From NCBI GenBank assembly GCA_015039365.1, contig WION01000778.1, forward strand, positions 1-19,015: a stretch of DNA of 19,015 nucleotides, written 5' to 3'. Below, piece after piece: positions 1-10,738 of the stretch. Position 1 is the stretch's first letter. Every line of letters begins with the position of its first letter. This DNA comes from Amanita rubescens (lineage: Eukaryota > Basidiomycota > Agaricomycetes > Agaricales > Amanitaceae). The position numbers were made by a program, and so were the translations under genes. Below the pieces are notes generated by a model. It did no database searches. It was not told the DNA's origin and saw only the letters and a program-made list of their open reading frames with translations.

Positions 1-1445
1 AGCCTTGCAAAGAATCAACGCATGTATCAGAAGGATTGCGCTAAAAGAGCTGATCACACACGTAGGAAGACACAGGAGAGAGGCCTAATAATAGGGAATA
101 GACGAAAACATATTCTTGCTGACTCCTTTCACATGAGAATTTGGCGCCATATCGTGGCACTTCTGCAAGCTCGACGCGGATAACTTGTTCGGCGTATGAC
201 ATGACTCCATGGATATGCACGAAATGTGTATATTCGGCATGCGGACAACAGTGGCCGTCGTACACAGTAATTTCGGACCGCAGCGCCTATATCGAAACCA
301 GTTTGCGTAAATAATCCGAGATTTGCCACAGCTTACCGAGTCCGAATAGCAGCATTACCTTACTGGCTAAGGTCCACGATGTCTCCGCATGTAGCGCGTA
401 AGAACGACGACTGCGTGAAACAGACCAAAGGGATAGCAATCTCGCCGGGAGCTCGATGACAAAAACAATGAGATGAGGTCAGAACCGGAAAATTAGCGTC
501 TCCCGGATCATGCGGAGTTTGTAAACTTTGCTCAATACTCATCACAACGATGTGGGCGCGGTCGGCGGTCGCACAATCTGCCTGATGGCGGGCGGTTCCA
601 ATCAGCGTCTACGTATGTGTGCTTATATATGGCACATCCTGGAACGCTAGCCTGATACAAGTATAATAAGACGTACCTGAATGCAGTGGCAAGTGGCTAG
701 ACTTGAGCGCTTTATGTAAATTTCCGTGCCAAAATTTGTCAAGGGGGGTAAATGATTGCAATGGGTTTTCGGCGCGTTGCCCCGTCGTCATATGGCTGCA
801 TATGCAGACTTGAACGTACTAGAGTGCATACTACGCGATTCTAGGAGACATTGAGTTCTCGGAACTTGGATAAGAGGAAAGCTGTTTCATCCACGTTGCG
901 CGAACATGTTACCACATGGCCAGTAACTGTAACAGATTGATATATCAGAGCAAGACGACGCGACAACGGGGCTGCCTAACAACGGTTTCCCCCCAGTCAC
1001 CAGCATCTGACCATATGATCGACAAGTGACGTCTGTCGTGAAAAAAAATGGTTTCAAATTCGGAAGACGGGCAATTATCTGTCGTCTCGAACTCAAGTAC
1101 TTATCCAGACTATTCAGAACAATTATGCTTTTGACGTCGGTAATTTGTTTGATATTATGGGAAAGATGTACGTACTTAGTCACATCAGTGAAGCTGCGCG
1201 CCGTTAAATTCATCTGTTGTGGCTGCCCTATGATGTAAGTTACAAAATCAGCGTTACCCTGAGTGATCTGGGTCCTGAAGCATCTCGCTTCCACACCCTC
1301 CAAATCCAATAGATTCCAATACATACTTTCGCCCATGAGATAACCTTGCGCCTTCATCATAATTCTTCCCCATTTGGCAGTCATGTCGATATAAAACCGG
1401 GAAGGATCGAATGTTTGGCTCCACCATTTTTACCGTTCAATCAGC
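1..1445. other. Left flank, no gene recognised
   Basis: Both strands were read. The longest open frame is 165 codons on the minus strand (887-1384). It has no family motif, no splice structure that extends it, and a length that chance can produce in a 19 kb window. No RNA gene, repeat or mobile element was seen. The stretch next to 1446 is presumably the upstream region of the gene starting at 1488. Confidence 0.5.
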
Positions 1446-1487
1446 GGTCTTTCTTGATTGCCTTTCTTTCTTTTCCACTTTCCCTCA
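1446..1487 (+). promoter_or_regulatory. Pyrimidine-rich leader of the DUF6593-like gene
   Basis: About forty bases just before the start codon are almost only C and T, in runs such as ctttctttcttttcc. CT-rich tracts next to the transcription start are common in filamentous fungal promoters. The tract supports the start at 1488, but no transcription start can be read from the sequence. Confidence 0.45.
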
Positions 1488-2192
1488 ATGTCGAATATCA
1501 CCGCCTACGTCCTCCAAGAGAGAAACGAGCCTAACGGCGCGATTTCCTACAATGATATGCAAAATCGACTTTCCATCTCTTACCGATGCACCCTCAAAAA
1601 TGACAAGGGTACAACTTGGTCCGTATTTGATCAGACTGGCCTTGGGGGCGGTGCTTTTGTTCCCGTCTTCATGCTTGAGTTTGGACGGGACCACGGATTA
1701 GGCGTAATCCATACTGGACCAAAAGAATGTGTGTCGATGAGAAAATTCCTCAGCAAGGCGTCCCTACTGGGAAAGTGAGTGTCAATGCATTCGCTCACTG
1801 TTGACATGCCCTGACTCATTGTTATGTATCTAGTACACGTATTCGAAAATTCAAGGGAACAGATGGTAAAGAATACACATGGAGTCATCGCGAGATGGGC
1901 GAGTATGAATGGGTTGTAAGTGCAGGGCATCTATTACCTGTTTATCAACTGAAGAGGTACATCAGTGCATGGACTCCGGTGCTGATATCGTGGCATACTA
2001 CCGTCGCGGGGGTGTCAGTCGGGCTGGTGTCAAATCATCAAACATACTGGTTGTTGAGGAGAGATGCAAGAAATTAGCGTCTGGTATGTGAAGAAATATT
2101 TTAGTACTCCAGGCACTCGTTGACGTCAACCAACAGACTTTGTCGCGACGCTCATGATTATGAGGCATATTGTGACTCACGAACTCCGATAA
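1488..2192 (+). CDS. DUF6593-like basidiomycete protein, 4 exons
   Basis: The exons are 1488-1774, 1834-1915, 1966-2083 and 2137-2192, giving 180 aa. The introns have 59, 50 and 53 nt with donors gtgagt, gtaagt and gtatgt and AG acceptors, and the phases close without a stop until the TAA at 2190. The protein is soluble, with no signal peptide or membrane segment. Recognisable pieces are the N-terminal MSNITAYVLQERN, a middle KFKGTDGKEYTWSHREMGEYEW with the conserved basic/Tyr-Trp strand, then ADIVAYYRR and a C-terminal VATLMIMRH helix. This order resembles the DUF6593 family, an uncharacterised beta-rich family expanded in mushroom fungi. That family assignment is from memory and moderate; the gene structure is firmer. 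Function is unknown. The next gene downstream is on the same strand but 1.5 kb away. Confidence 0.7.
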
Positions 2193-3704
2193 ACCCTCTC
2201 ATATATTCTAGCATTTTATTACCCAGCTCTGCGTCAGTTATCATAATTATCGTACTGTAGTGTAGTATTCCTTGCAGGTGCCTTTCACTTTCGGTTTGGG
2301 ACTTTTTGTTTAGCGTCCAGGACGACAACTTTGATATATTTGACAAGTTCCCGTCGGATAACTGATCATGTACTATTATTATGTATGTAAAATTTTAGCT
2401 TTCCCCACTACTCTACGATCCGTGTGCGCAGTTTGAAACGTCCATAATCGAGCATACTATTCTTGTTGCCGTAGCGCGTGCTTGTGAAGAAAACCTTATT
2501 TGAGCCACAGTCAAGTCCTAATCGTCATTCTTTGCACAACTTGCGACTTTCAGGGACAACTTGAAATTACGGGAATATGATTACGTCATAATACCTGCCT
2601 TGACGGTGGACCAGAACCCCTGAAAGGGTCAATATTCAATGCTAAATATTATGGCAACTTTCTCAAGTACATCTCGAAAGTCGTCAGTCACCGAGGTGGA
2701 ACAGATGATTCCGCCAATGATATTAAATCGTCACAGCAAAACGAGTCAGGTGAAAATCTAAGAAGTGATGTGCGTTCTGATTCTGCCTCTTCAAATCTGC
2801 ATTTCTTATTTAATTTAAGATGATTCTTATTTCTGATAATAATTGTCCCCAACCGCGATGACATCCTACCACTGCTGTCCGCACGCAAATTTCACCACCT
2901 CATGCGCGCTTGGGCCCTCAGAACAGATGGTTATCACTCATCTTATGTATAATGTTCATTTGAAGAAGTTTCATGATACTTATAGCAGAAATAATAGGCA
3001 AAAAAATTAGCAGTCGGGAAGAAACAATGTCTGTGCGATTTTCAGAGGTTCAGTGAAATAAACTTGATAGTTTGAATTTCAAGTTCGCGATAAGATGCAC
3101 TGTCGCGTCGTGCCAAGTACTAGTGCGATGGATTAGCACAATCAGTGAAGGGCCTCAAGCTGCAGAGAACCAATACCTACTTTGAAGAGCACGAGATTTA
3201 TGCACCAACCTGCATCTGCCTCTTCCCTCACCTCGAAACAACTTCCACCTTATTATCAAATTGATTATTATCCTGTAGTACCTCCCTTTCTTCAGATGAT
3301 GAATAGACTTAAGCAGTCCAGGGCTTACCCTGGCTTATCGATGTCGTCGCCTCGTGAAGGAGATTGAACCGGGATGACGGGAAGCGTGACTGATGTGACT
3401 CGAACCCTATCTTTTTGAAGCGAATTACTTCCTTTATTTTTCAGGTTTATATAGAGGTGTAATAAGAAGCACATAGACCTCCCAAACAAATCCGGAGGCT
3501 GATATCCATCAGCAAGCACATATCCTTAGGTAAGTGTTTGAAACCCGTTTCGGACCGAAGTCTAGCGCTGCTTTTCTTTTTTCGAATGGAAATGAGTGTA
3601 TTACGTGTCCTATCGTAAAAGCGCTTCTAGTGTGGGATTGAAGGTATTTAGTTCGCTTCCCAATGCGTTTGCCTCCGTCCTTGAGTTTTGAACGACACTA
3701 CTAG
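2193..3704. other. Intergenic, nothing recognised
   Basis: The 1.5 kb between two plus-strand genes contains only short open frames (66 codons or fewer) without family motifs. I see no tRNA, repeat or transposon end. The right part must carry the promoter of the FAD oxidase, but no clear TATA box or CT tract adjoins its ATG. Confidence 0.5.
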
Positions 3705-5529
3705 ATGAAGTTTTTTCTAGTCTTGGCCTTGCTTGCTAGCTACGCCAGTGCTGGCAACTTCAAGGGTGACTTGAATGCCGTTGGCGCCCATGCAATTTTC
3801 CTTGGAGATTCTGCTTATAGTGGGGCCAGTGAAGCATGTGAGTATATTGTAATAAAGAAAACGCGCAAAAGTTTAAGCTTATGTCCAGTCAATGAGAGAT
3901 ATACGTTTCAACCAGCGGCTATAACTTATCCTAGCACCACTCAGCAGGTGTCACGAATAGTGAAAGTCGGTGTAACACATAATCACCGAGTAGTTGCTCG
4001 CAGTGGCGGAGTACGTGATCGACAGATTCAACGCTCATGCTAGCTCACGTTTTTTATAGCATAGTTACATAGCGAATGGATTGGGTGGAAAAAACGGTGT
4101 TCTGGTCATCGACATGAAGAATATGACTAGTATTACCGTCTCATCATCGGGAATTGCGACTATACAGACTGGAAACAGGCTGGGTGATATAGCCTTGGCA
4201 CTCAACGCGCACGGACGAGGATTGCCTCACGGTTTGTGTCCTTACGTCGGAATAGGAGGACATGCATGCAAGTATCTTCGTCGATGATAGGGACAATTCT
4301 TGACGTTACATTTTAGCTTTTGGTGGATGGGGTTTTACATCACGCATGTGGGGCCTCACGCTTGATACCATTCACTCCTTGGATACAGTGCTGGCGAACG
4401 GTACAATTGCCACTCTTTCGGATCTTTCTCATCCCGACTTATTCTGGGTATGTATGATTTTCCTCCTCGCGTCAAATCGGTTTATAAATGAAAATAACCA
4501 GGCTATGAGAGGAGCTGGACCTTCCTTTGGTATCACCACGTCGATCACAGTGAAGACTTTTCCTGAACCTCCGATTACGACCATCTATCAGTACAATTGG
4601 AACATAAATTTTTCTGCCGTTGCAAAGGCCATATCCTCTTTCCAGAAGTTCGCTCAAACGAACATTCCCAAAGAATATACGGCCGAGCTCGCTCTTTTCA
4701 AGGGTGCAGCGGTGGGCCAACTACGTTTCACCGTTACGGGAGGCTGGTATGGTCCAACAGACAAACTCAACGCCACCATCGCACCATACCTCGCTACGGT
4801 ACCCAACCCTGACTCAATCGTCTTCAAAACTGGTCCTTACATTGACAGTTTGAGGTATCTTGGAGGATTGGGACATCTTAGCACCCACAATACCCCGGAC
4901 AGCAGGAATACCTTCTATGCAAAGTCATTGATGACCCCCGAAGCGTCACCGATCTCAGATGCGGCGCTTGCGGCGTTTACAGGCTATTTGGCTAACGCGG
5001 GATATAGTACAAACCTAGTAAGCCCTGACTAGCTCGTTTTTTCGACTTGTCTCATCACCAGAAAGAACTGGTTTGTCCAAATGGAGTTGTATGGTGGAAA
5101 GAACTCTGCTATCAACGCGGTTGCACAGAACGCGACATCCTTTGGGCGAAGGAATGCTATGTGGACATTACAGTTATACGCGTCCTCGCCCACCTATAAT
5201 CCTCCTTTCCCTGGCTACGGATTCCTTTTCCTTGATGGTAAGGCAGACCGTTATTTAGTTGCAATGCCTGGAATTTCCCCCCCTAGAAATGGTAAACAGT
5301 ATCACGAACAATAGTCCAACTGGATGGGATATCGGGTGAGCACCCCCCTGCCGGAAGTGGAATTAGATCTGCTGATCTACTGAATAGCGCATACCCCAAT
5401 TATGCAGATGATCGCCTGAATAATTGGCAGCAATTCTATTTTGGAAACCATTATCAGCGGTTGCAAAGCCTCAAACGGAAGTTCGACCCCAAAAACACAT
5501 TCTCGTTCCCGCAAAGTATTGAACTGTAA
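3705..5529 (+). CDS. Secreted FAD-linked oxidase, BBE / glucooligosaccharide-oxidase type
   Basis: The exons are 3705-3837, 3889-4010, 4060-4267, 4317-4447, 4502-5017, 5066-5237, 5287-5335 and 5388-5529, giving 490 aa. The start MKFFLVLALLASYASA is a clear signal peptide, and several N-X-S/T sequons (NMT, NGT, NAT) fit secretion. The FAD-binding domain shows ARSGGHSYIANGLGG, with His86 falling exactly at an exon junction. It also shows GLCPYVGIGGHA with Cys145. The 59-residue spacing matches the His/Cys pair that binds FAD bicovalently in glucooligosaccharide oxidase. The C-terminal berberine-bridge motif is intact (about residues 446-487, YPNYADD, then FDPKNTFSFPQSI). The enzyme probably oxidises a carbohydrate or other alcohol with O2, releasing H2O2 (AA7-like), but the substrate cannot be read. 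Intron 3 has a GC donor, intron 5 uses an AAG acceptor, and intron 4 has no in-frame stop. Confidence 0.92.
4268..4316 (+). other. GC-AG intron in the FAD oxidase gene
   Basis: This 49-nt intron starts GCAAGT and ends TTTTAG, with a branch-like cttgac near the 3' end. Splicing here joins the conserved GIGGHA to SFGGWGF in frame. The nearby GT (4273) gives the wrong phase with every usable acceptor. GCAAGT is the standard GC-AG donor consensus. Confidence 0.82.
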
Positions 5530-8500
5530 AATGAAGGGTTTACCAGGTCTAAATGGGCACGTGCGAAGTCATATTCGCCACTCCATATACCCTATTGTCA
5601 TTGACGGTTTTCGTGGGTTCTACTAGTGGTATATTCAGTTGCAATATATATCGCCGAGACGGAGATGGACATGTGACGTAGTGATCATCTTAGATTCCAG
5701 ATCATCAATCGCCACCGCTCTAAACTGGTATAGGCACGGTTGTGCGGGTCCCCTGAACTTCGACATGTCGCGGTAATCCATCAGGCACTGTCGGGAAAAA
5801 CTGTATACAGATGTGGGATCATTCCCAGCTACGCCGCCCAGTCTGTTCAGCGTGATCGGTCCTGATCCAAGTTTGCCATGAGAGAGGAACGATTCTAGAC
5901 ATTAGTGATTCTGATGTGACAACAAACCGACAGCGTGCGAAACTACTAGTCTGCGGAAACTGTCCATCTTACCAGCAAGCCCCAAGTAGTGTCACAGGAT
6001 AATCATACGGGTGGATCATGTGCACATATCGGAGTCGAAAAAAGAATGACATTGCTTTCCAAAAGCCCGATCGAATGCAACAAGTATCTTACCCAATTGA
6101 TACTAGATATGCAAACGTTCGGACTCAGAATAAAATATTAGATGACACAGCTGAAGATGCAATAATTTCAGTATATGGCCATGGATCTGGAGAACGTGAA
6201 TAAACATCGTCAAAGAGAAACGATCCCGACACATGTTGGGCGAGATTCGGTGGCATGCCATGGGTTATGTGGAACCGTTTCTCACGATGCAATCTCGGGT
6301 GGAGGAGTGAGTTGTTTCTATTCAGAGCTTAGGCATCCAGCTGTGCGGCGAGAATGTCCCAGCATATTTGATACAATATATTGTATGGTGATGGTCAATT
6401 CAGTGCAATATGAGAACCCACTGCCAATGCTAGCAGCACATACATCGTTCGGTTTATGCCCAGTGAGCTTTCACCAAGCGTTCTGCGCGTCTCTGCAGCA
6501 GCATGCTATGCTCGACCAGGTCAGCCGCCGACCATAAGTTCCAAGTCAGGTTTCAGCGGCTGACACTGTCAACCCATACAAGCGGTAAAAAGGGCACAAC
6601 GTCGCTCTTTCTTCACCCAAACCCGCAATACCTGTTGATATCTGACATATCGACTCCTTACATTCATAACGTTACATTTGCATACGCACATAACACACAC
6701 GATGAGCATCATTATCATTCACCGATCCATTCCTCGTCTTTGTATGAGCGTGCTCCTTATGCACACATCTGGTCATCAGGAGAAGGTGAGTTGTCACAAA
6801 AATTGAAGACAATTTTAGAGGTGGTTGATACAATAGTCATCGTTGACTGCGACACGCCCGATGTGGGAGGTGACGATGTTGCGGATCCCGAAGAGGATAG
6901 TGATGATCGCGGTGAGTTTCTTGAAGAAATCAATGTTGAGAAGCAGTTCCCTGAGTCGAGCGTATGGCTCTTGAAGAGGATAGAAAGATCACGGTGACGA
7001 TGACGATGACCACTGGGCTAAAGTTGACACCCGTGCAGGAAGGTCGCACAGCACAATCTACGAGGAGGACAATAGTTGAGCAAGACGATGACCCTTTTTC
7101 GTCGGGCGCGAGCCGGAGGGAAAAGGAGCCCCAACCGCCAACCCGCCTAACTGGTGAAAGCGCTAGTTCACGACAAAATCGGCACAGTATGGCAAGAGGC
7201 AGAACAGGCCGTCCCGGACTTGTGAACAGCAATAGGCCGCCGTTCGATTGTTTATAGCAATAGGAATTAATGCCACATCTCGATGTTTTTTTGCTTTTCT
7301 CTTCTCTTGTCTGCTAAAATGTGTAGGTTGGGACTTTCGAATTGCAATTGCGCCGCGCCGCTTCGTACTCGCCTCGTTCGCCCGTCGCTACCCGATCGAC
7401 CCCGACACACTGCCCCCCCTAACTTAGCCTTCCTCATCCTCATGCTTCCCTTGACGTGGGCCCCGGGCTTGACATTGTGGTCGACCAGAAGTACGTTGAT
7501 GAGAAAATACTGAACACTGGTGTGCATGTTAGATGGTGTGACGATACTAACGCACACGCCAGGACGGAATAACCTGCTGGTTAGCTTTGCCAAGCCGACT
7601 TCCGGTCTCTGAAGTTCCGGAAAGGTGGCACGTTGCCACCAATGTGGAGGGGCACAAGTTGACGATACAGGTGTTGATGTTAAAATGTTCTTAATTGTGA
7701 TAAGCTTCAAAGCTTCAACCTTTGAGGACAAAAGTGAAGTGGGCGCCATTACAGGCTAGCTGCACCAGCAAATAATCTCACAAGGCAAAAACAGAGCGCG
7801 TATAATATACATAATGAGGAATCCTTTTCACTGTCAATTAACTGTCTGGCTATGGATATTAAGTAAATGTATAAGTGAATAGAGACAAGGAAAAGAATGT
7901 GGAAATCCCAGCTTCCAACAACAATGAACGGTAAATTCGATTCGTAACGTCCACGCACAAGAATAGAACTTCTCCAAGTAAGACGTATCGACACACACGG
8001 CACACCCATGACATGTATACCACATTTCGATTAAAGAAGAGGGGCACAAAATGAAGATTCTCCAGTGCGCAGTAGGGTGGTAAAATCCTTGCCATTCGAA
8101 GTGATGGGGTATGCCTATGATGAGTCCATGTTGATGACGCGAGACGGAAAGCGAGTAGAGGATCCAGAACCAGCTAAGCCACTAGCAACGTGCTACGCAA
8201 CTGCGGCTCCTGTCAAAATAGCTGGGCGGAAGAGTAGATGCGGTGACTTCCATCGGCCCGATAATGAAGGCTTTCTGATATTTGACTATTTCCGTCGGCA
8301 GATGCAGGGATGATGGGAGTGAATCGCAAACAGCACGAAACGGATTACGGTACAATTATCAGAAACAGGGGAAAAACGATAATGGCCTGGAAGTGGAATA
8401 TGAAGGAATGGGGTATGAATATGAAGCAGAAAGCGTCACCAGGAATAAGAGTGGATATCAGAGTGGTCAAGAAATAAATAAGAAATATGTTGCAGAAGAA

Positions 8501-8564
8501 GAAGAGGAGGGCATGACGAAGGCTGATGCGGACGGTTGAAAGTGAGCGTTACGCTTGCAAGCGG
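5530..8564. other. 3 kb gap with open frames but no defensible gene
   Basis: The left 500 bases show nothing. From about 6018 to 7257 (+) a series of overlapping open frames in different phases runs on. The longest (6503-6997) has an acidic C-terminal third (EVVDTIVIVD, then DPEEDSDDRGEF). From 7283 a CT-rich start leads into open frames on both strands to 7750. At 8282-8539 (+) a Glu/Lys/Tyr-rich frame stops 26 bases from the end of the convergent G-alpha gene. I could not join any of these with plausible introns or match them to a family. They could be a decayed gene, a fast-evolving orphan or chance. Confidence 0.4.
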
Positions 8565-9948
8565 TTATAGAAGGCCACATTCTCGCAAGTGCAGCTGGAG
8601 CAAAATGTCTTGAATAGCACTCAATACAACTGAAACAGATTTGAGTACATGCGCTTTCTGCGTGCTAATAACTCACATTTAATCTGGTTGGTGTCTGTGG
8701 CGCACGTATAGTGCGCATAGATTTGCTTCGTCGCCGCGCTCTGGTTCAATGAGACAAAGCGATGCAGAAGATAGTCACAGGCAGCGTCATAGTTATTACC
8801 GCCCGTGAAGTCTGGGAAGTAATCGCTTAGGGGCGATACGGGAAGTTTCTCCGCAAACAAATCAATCTTGTTCAGGAAAAGAATCTAGAATTTGCACGAA
8901 TTAGAAAGGTATGCAATACTTCGGGATTCGACTTACGATCGACGTCTTAACAAACCACCTCGAGTTGCAGATCGAATCGAAAAGAGTGAGGGCCTCTTGC
9001 ATACGATTCTAAAATAACTCGTGAGAGATGACAAACGCAAAATGTTGGAGGAACATACCACACTCTCATCCTCATACAACATTTGATCGTACTCGCTTAA
9101 ACTGACCAAGAATACTAGGGCGGTGACGTTCTCGAAGCAGTGTATCCACTTCTTACGTTCACTGCGCTGACCTCCGACGTCGAACAGTCTGTACGTCAGC
9201 TCGCCAACTTTAAATGTCGTCTCCGTGATACCGGTTGTCTTCACTCTACTCCTGAGTATATCTTGATCGGTTGGCATGTAACCAGGGGATGCCATGCGAT
9301 CAATGGCATTGAAGTAATAGACCGCTGAGTCATTAAGTTGGAATTCTCGAGAGCGCCGGACCGCCTCCTTAACAGCAGGATCACGCCAAATAGATCGGAC
9401 CGCATCGGCCACGTCAGGAGGCAGAACGTCTGATTCAATTTGGGGTGGCAAGGCAAGGACCGTGGCACGCCGTGCATCGTTCTGAGGGTTGAGCTGCAGG
9501 TCGAGCTGAGGTAATGCTTCGAGGATGGCCCTAATATATAGTAGCATTTAGTGAGGATAAAACGGGACCAAACCAAAATTACTTACCGCATCGACTGGAT
9601 AGTGTTTGAATAGATGATTTCCTTGTATGATTCCCGCTCTTGCTCGTTATAACCGCCGTGGTGAATCAACTTCATCTGTTTGAGCACCGTCGACTATTGG
9701 AGAAAGACGTATGTTCAGTAAAAATCATGAACACGAAGATGAGACGAGCGCGCCTTGCCAGACTCTCCAGCACCAAGGAGCAGCATCTTAATTTCATTCT
9801 TGGCCATCATACGGTCTTTCTTGAGCTGGTTCTCAATCTCGTCATTGCCTGCGACGTGCGGAGTGAACTACGGAAACTGAAAAAACGGACACAGATACGC
9901 ACGAGCCTTGGCCTCATCATCAACGCCTGTTGACTGTACACAACCCAT
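8565..9948 (-). CDS. Heterotrimeric G-protein alpha subunit (Gi-like, fungal group I)
   Basis: The exons, in transcript order, are 9948-9903, 9848-9754, 9693-9587, 9530-9059, 9008-8937, 8884-8677 and 8629-8565. They give 354 aa, the same length as mammalian G-alpha-i1. This membrane-bound GTPase switch couples receptors, often pheromone or nutrient receptors in fungi, to effectors. All G boxes are present: GAGESGKST (41-49), [10 protein letters not shown] with Arg178, [12 protein letters not shown] with Gln204, LNKID (268-272) and TCATDT (324-329). The N-terminus MGCVQS offers Gly2 for myristoylation and Cys3 for palmitoylation. The C-terminus RECGLL has Cys351 at the position ADP-ribosylated by pertussis toxin in Gi proteins. 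The start is supported by these lipidation residues and an A-rich context. Intron 2 has a GC donor. The assignment as a G-alpha is certain; the fungal subgroup is inferred. Confidence 0.97.
9694..9753 (-). other. GC-AG intron inside the G-alpha P-loop
   Basis: On the minus strand this 60-nt intron begins GCGCGC and ends CAATAG, with actgaac as a likely branch site. It separates GAGESGK from STVLKQMK, so only this removal restores the intact G1 box. No GT donor in the area gives the right frame. The donor matches the usual GCAAGT poorly. If the intron is retained, a TGA follows in frame after 12 codons. Confidence 0.82.
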
Positions 9949-10551
9949 TTTTTATATAAGAAAAGAAGAGGAAGGACGAAAGAGTGGTGGGAGGGTGAGG
10001 AAATAAGCAGGCGTTACAAAAGGTGGAAGAAGAGCGAACAACCGCCATAACAACAGCAATCTTATTAGCTAATTATTTGGTCCTGCTTTTACACTTTACC
10101 TTATTATTTCGTCCCTTGTTCACGTTATATACTTCCCTTGTCAAACGTATACCTCCCTCGTATGGCCCTATCACGAGTGTTGGGTTTGGGGAACTTCAAG
10201 CTCTGTGTACAAGGGTAGATGATCTCGCTGGTTGATACCCATCAATCCTTCAAACATGTGTTCATCGTATTACAGAGCATGTGTCCAGATCTATCTTTAT
10301 GCTCTCTTCTTTGTCGTTAATTATAGCGGACACCACACCGCGAAACTTATAGCCTGGGTATATGCTTCTCGCACTGCCTCGATCCTCTCGTTGCCCTATT
10401 AAAATTCTGACGGCACGTTGCCCTGGTAGACAGATGCCGTGATAATTGAATACACTCCTTGCGTTACTGAATCATGATTTCTTCATTGATAATCACATAG
10501 CAATTCCACTTCACTTTACAATAATCCCCATTCAGACACCAACGGGAATCG
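9949..10551 (-). promoter_or_regulatory. Upstream region of the G-alpha gene
   Basis: On the minus strand a CT-rich tract (about 9959-10000) leads into TATATAAA at 9951-9958, which ends two bases before the ATG. The CT tract is the usual fungal core-promoter element. The TATA-like box is too close to serve the annotated start in the normal way and may simply be an A/T-rich start context. The rest, up to the tRNA terminator, shows no gene; the plus-strand open frame 10023-10235 has no family motif. Confidence 0.4.
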
Positions 10552-10559
10552 AAAAAAAA
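10552..10559 (-). terminator. RNA polymerase III terminator of tRNA-His
   Basis: Eight consecutive T on the minus strand begin one base (the A discriminator) after the acceptor stem of the tRNA. This is the standard Pol III stop. Confidence 0.85.
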
Positions 10560-10560
10560 T

Positions 10561-10640
10561 GTCGGTAGCTGGAATCGAACCAGCGGCTCTTCGGTAGTGT
10601 ACTCCACAACGAAGTGATTTAACCCCTAATCGATACCGAC
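10561..10640 (-). tRNA. tRNA-His (anticodon GTG) with a 9-nt intron
   Basis: The minus strand folds as a full cloverleaf. The acceptor is GTCGGTA/TACCGAC (7 bp), the D stem GATT/AATC with loop AGGGGTTA, the anticodon stem CTTCG/CGAAG, and the T stem GCTGG/CCAGC with loop TTCGATT. Sixteen bases lie between the anticodon stem halves. The canonical intron site one base after the anticodon gives a mature loop TTGTGGC (anticodon GTG at 10607-10605) and an intron at 10603-10595. The intron contains CAC, which can pair with the anticodon as expected in a pre-tRNA. The B box GGTTCGATTCC is perfect. Positions 9 and 11 of the A-box region deviate somewhat. The A discriminator and T8 terminator support a working gene. 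Confidence 0.87.
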
Positions 10641-10738
10641 TTGTTAAATCATGATTTATCCAAACCTACAGTCAAATTAACATTTTGCCTTATTACACGT
10701 CACACCCAACTTTAATAGAATATCATCGAGGAGAATAA

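Noticed and set aside
887..1384. 165-codon open frame on the minus strand, divergent from the DUF6593-like gene
   Set aside because: No recognisable motif and no supporting introns. About one open frame of this length is expected by chance in six frames of 19 kb.
4273..4278. GT donor (gtatct) in place of the GC donor of the FAD oxidase
   Set aside because: It leaves phase 2, which no acceptor in the intron matches without losing FGGWGF.
5061..5065. CAG acceptor at 5061 for intron 5 of the FAD oxidase
   Set aside because: It gives the wrong frame. The AAG four bases later keeps NWFVQMELYGG in frame.
7267..7749. 160-codon minus-strand open frame
   Set aside because: It overlaps equally open plus-strand frames and has no domain. 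The CT-rich start is on the other strand. Kept only as part of the unresolved gap.
8282..8539. Glu/Lys-rich 85-codon frame convergent with the G-alpha gene
   Set aside because: Low-complexity purine-rich sequence can stay open by composition alone. There is no family match and no clear promoter.
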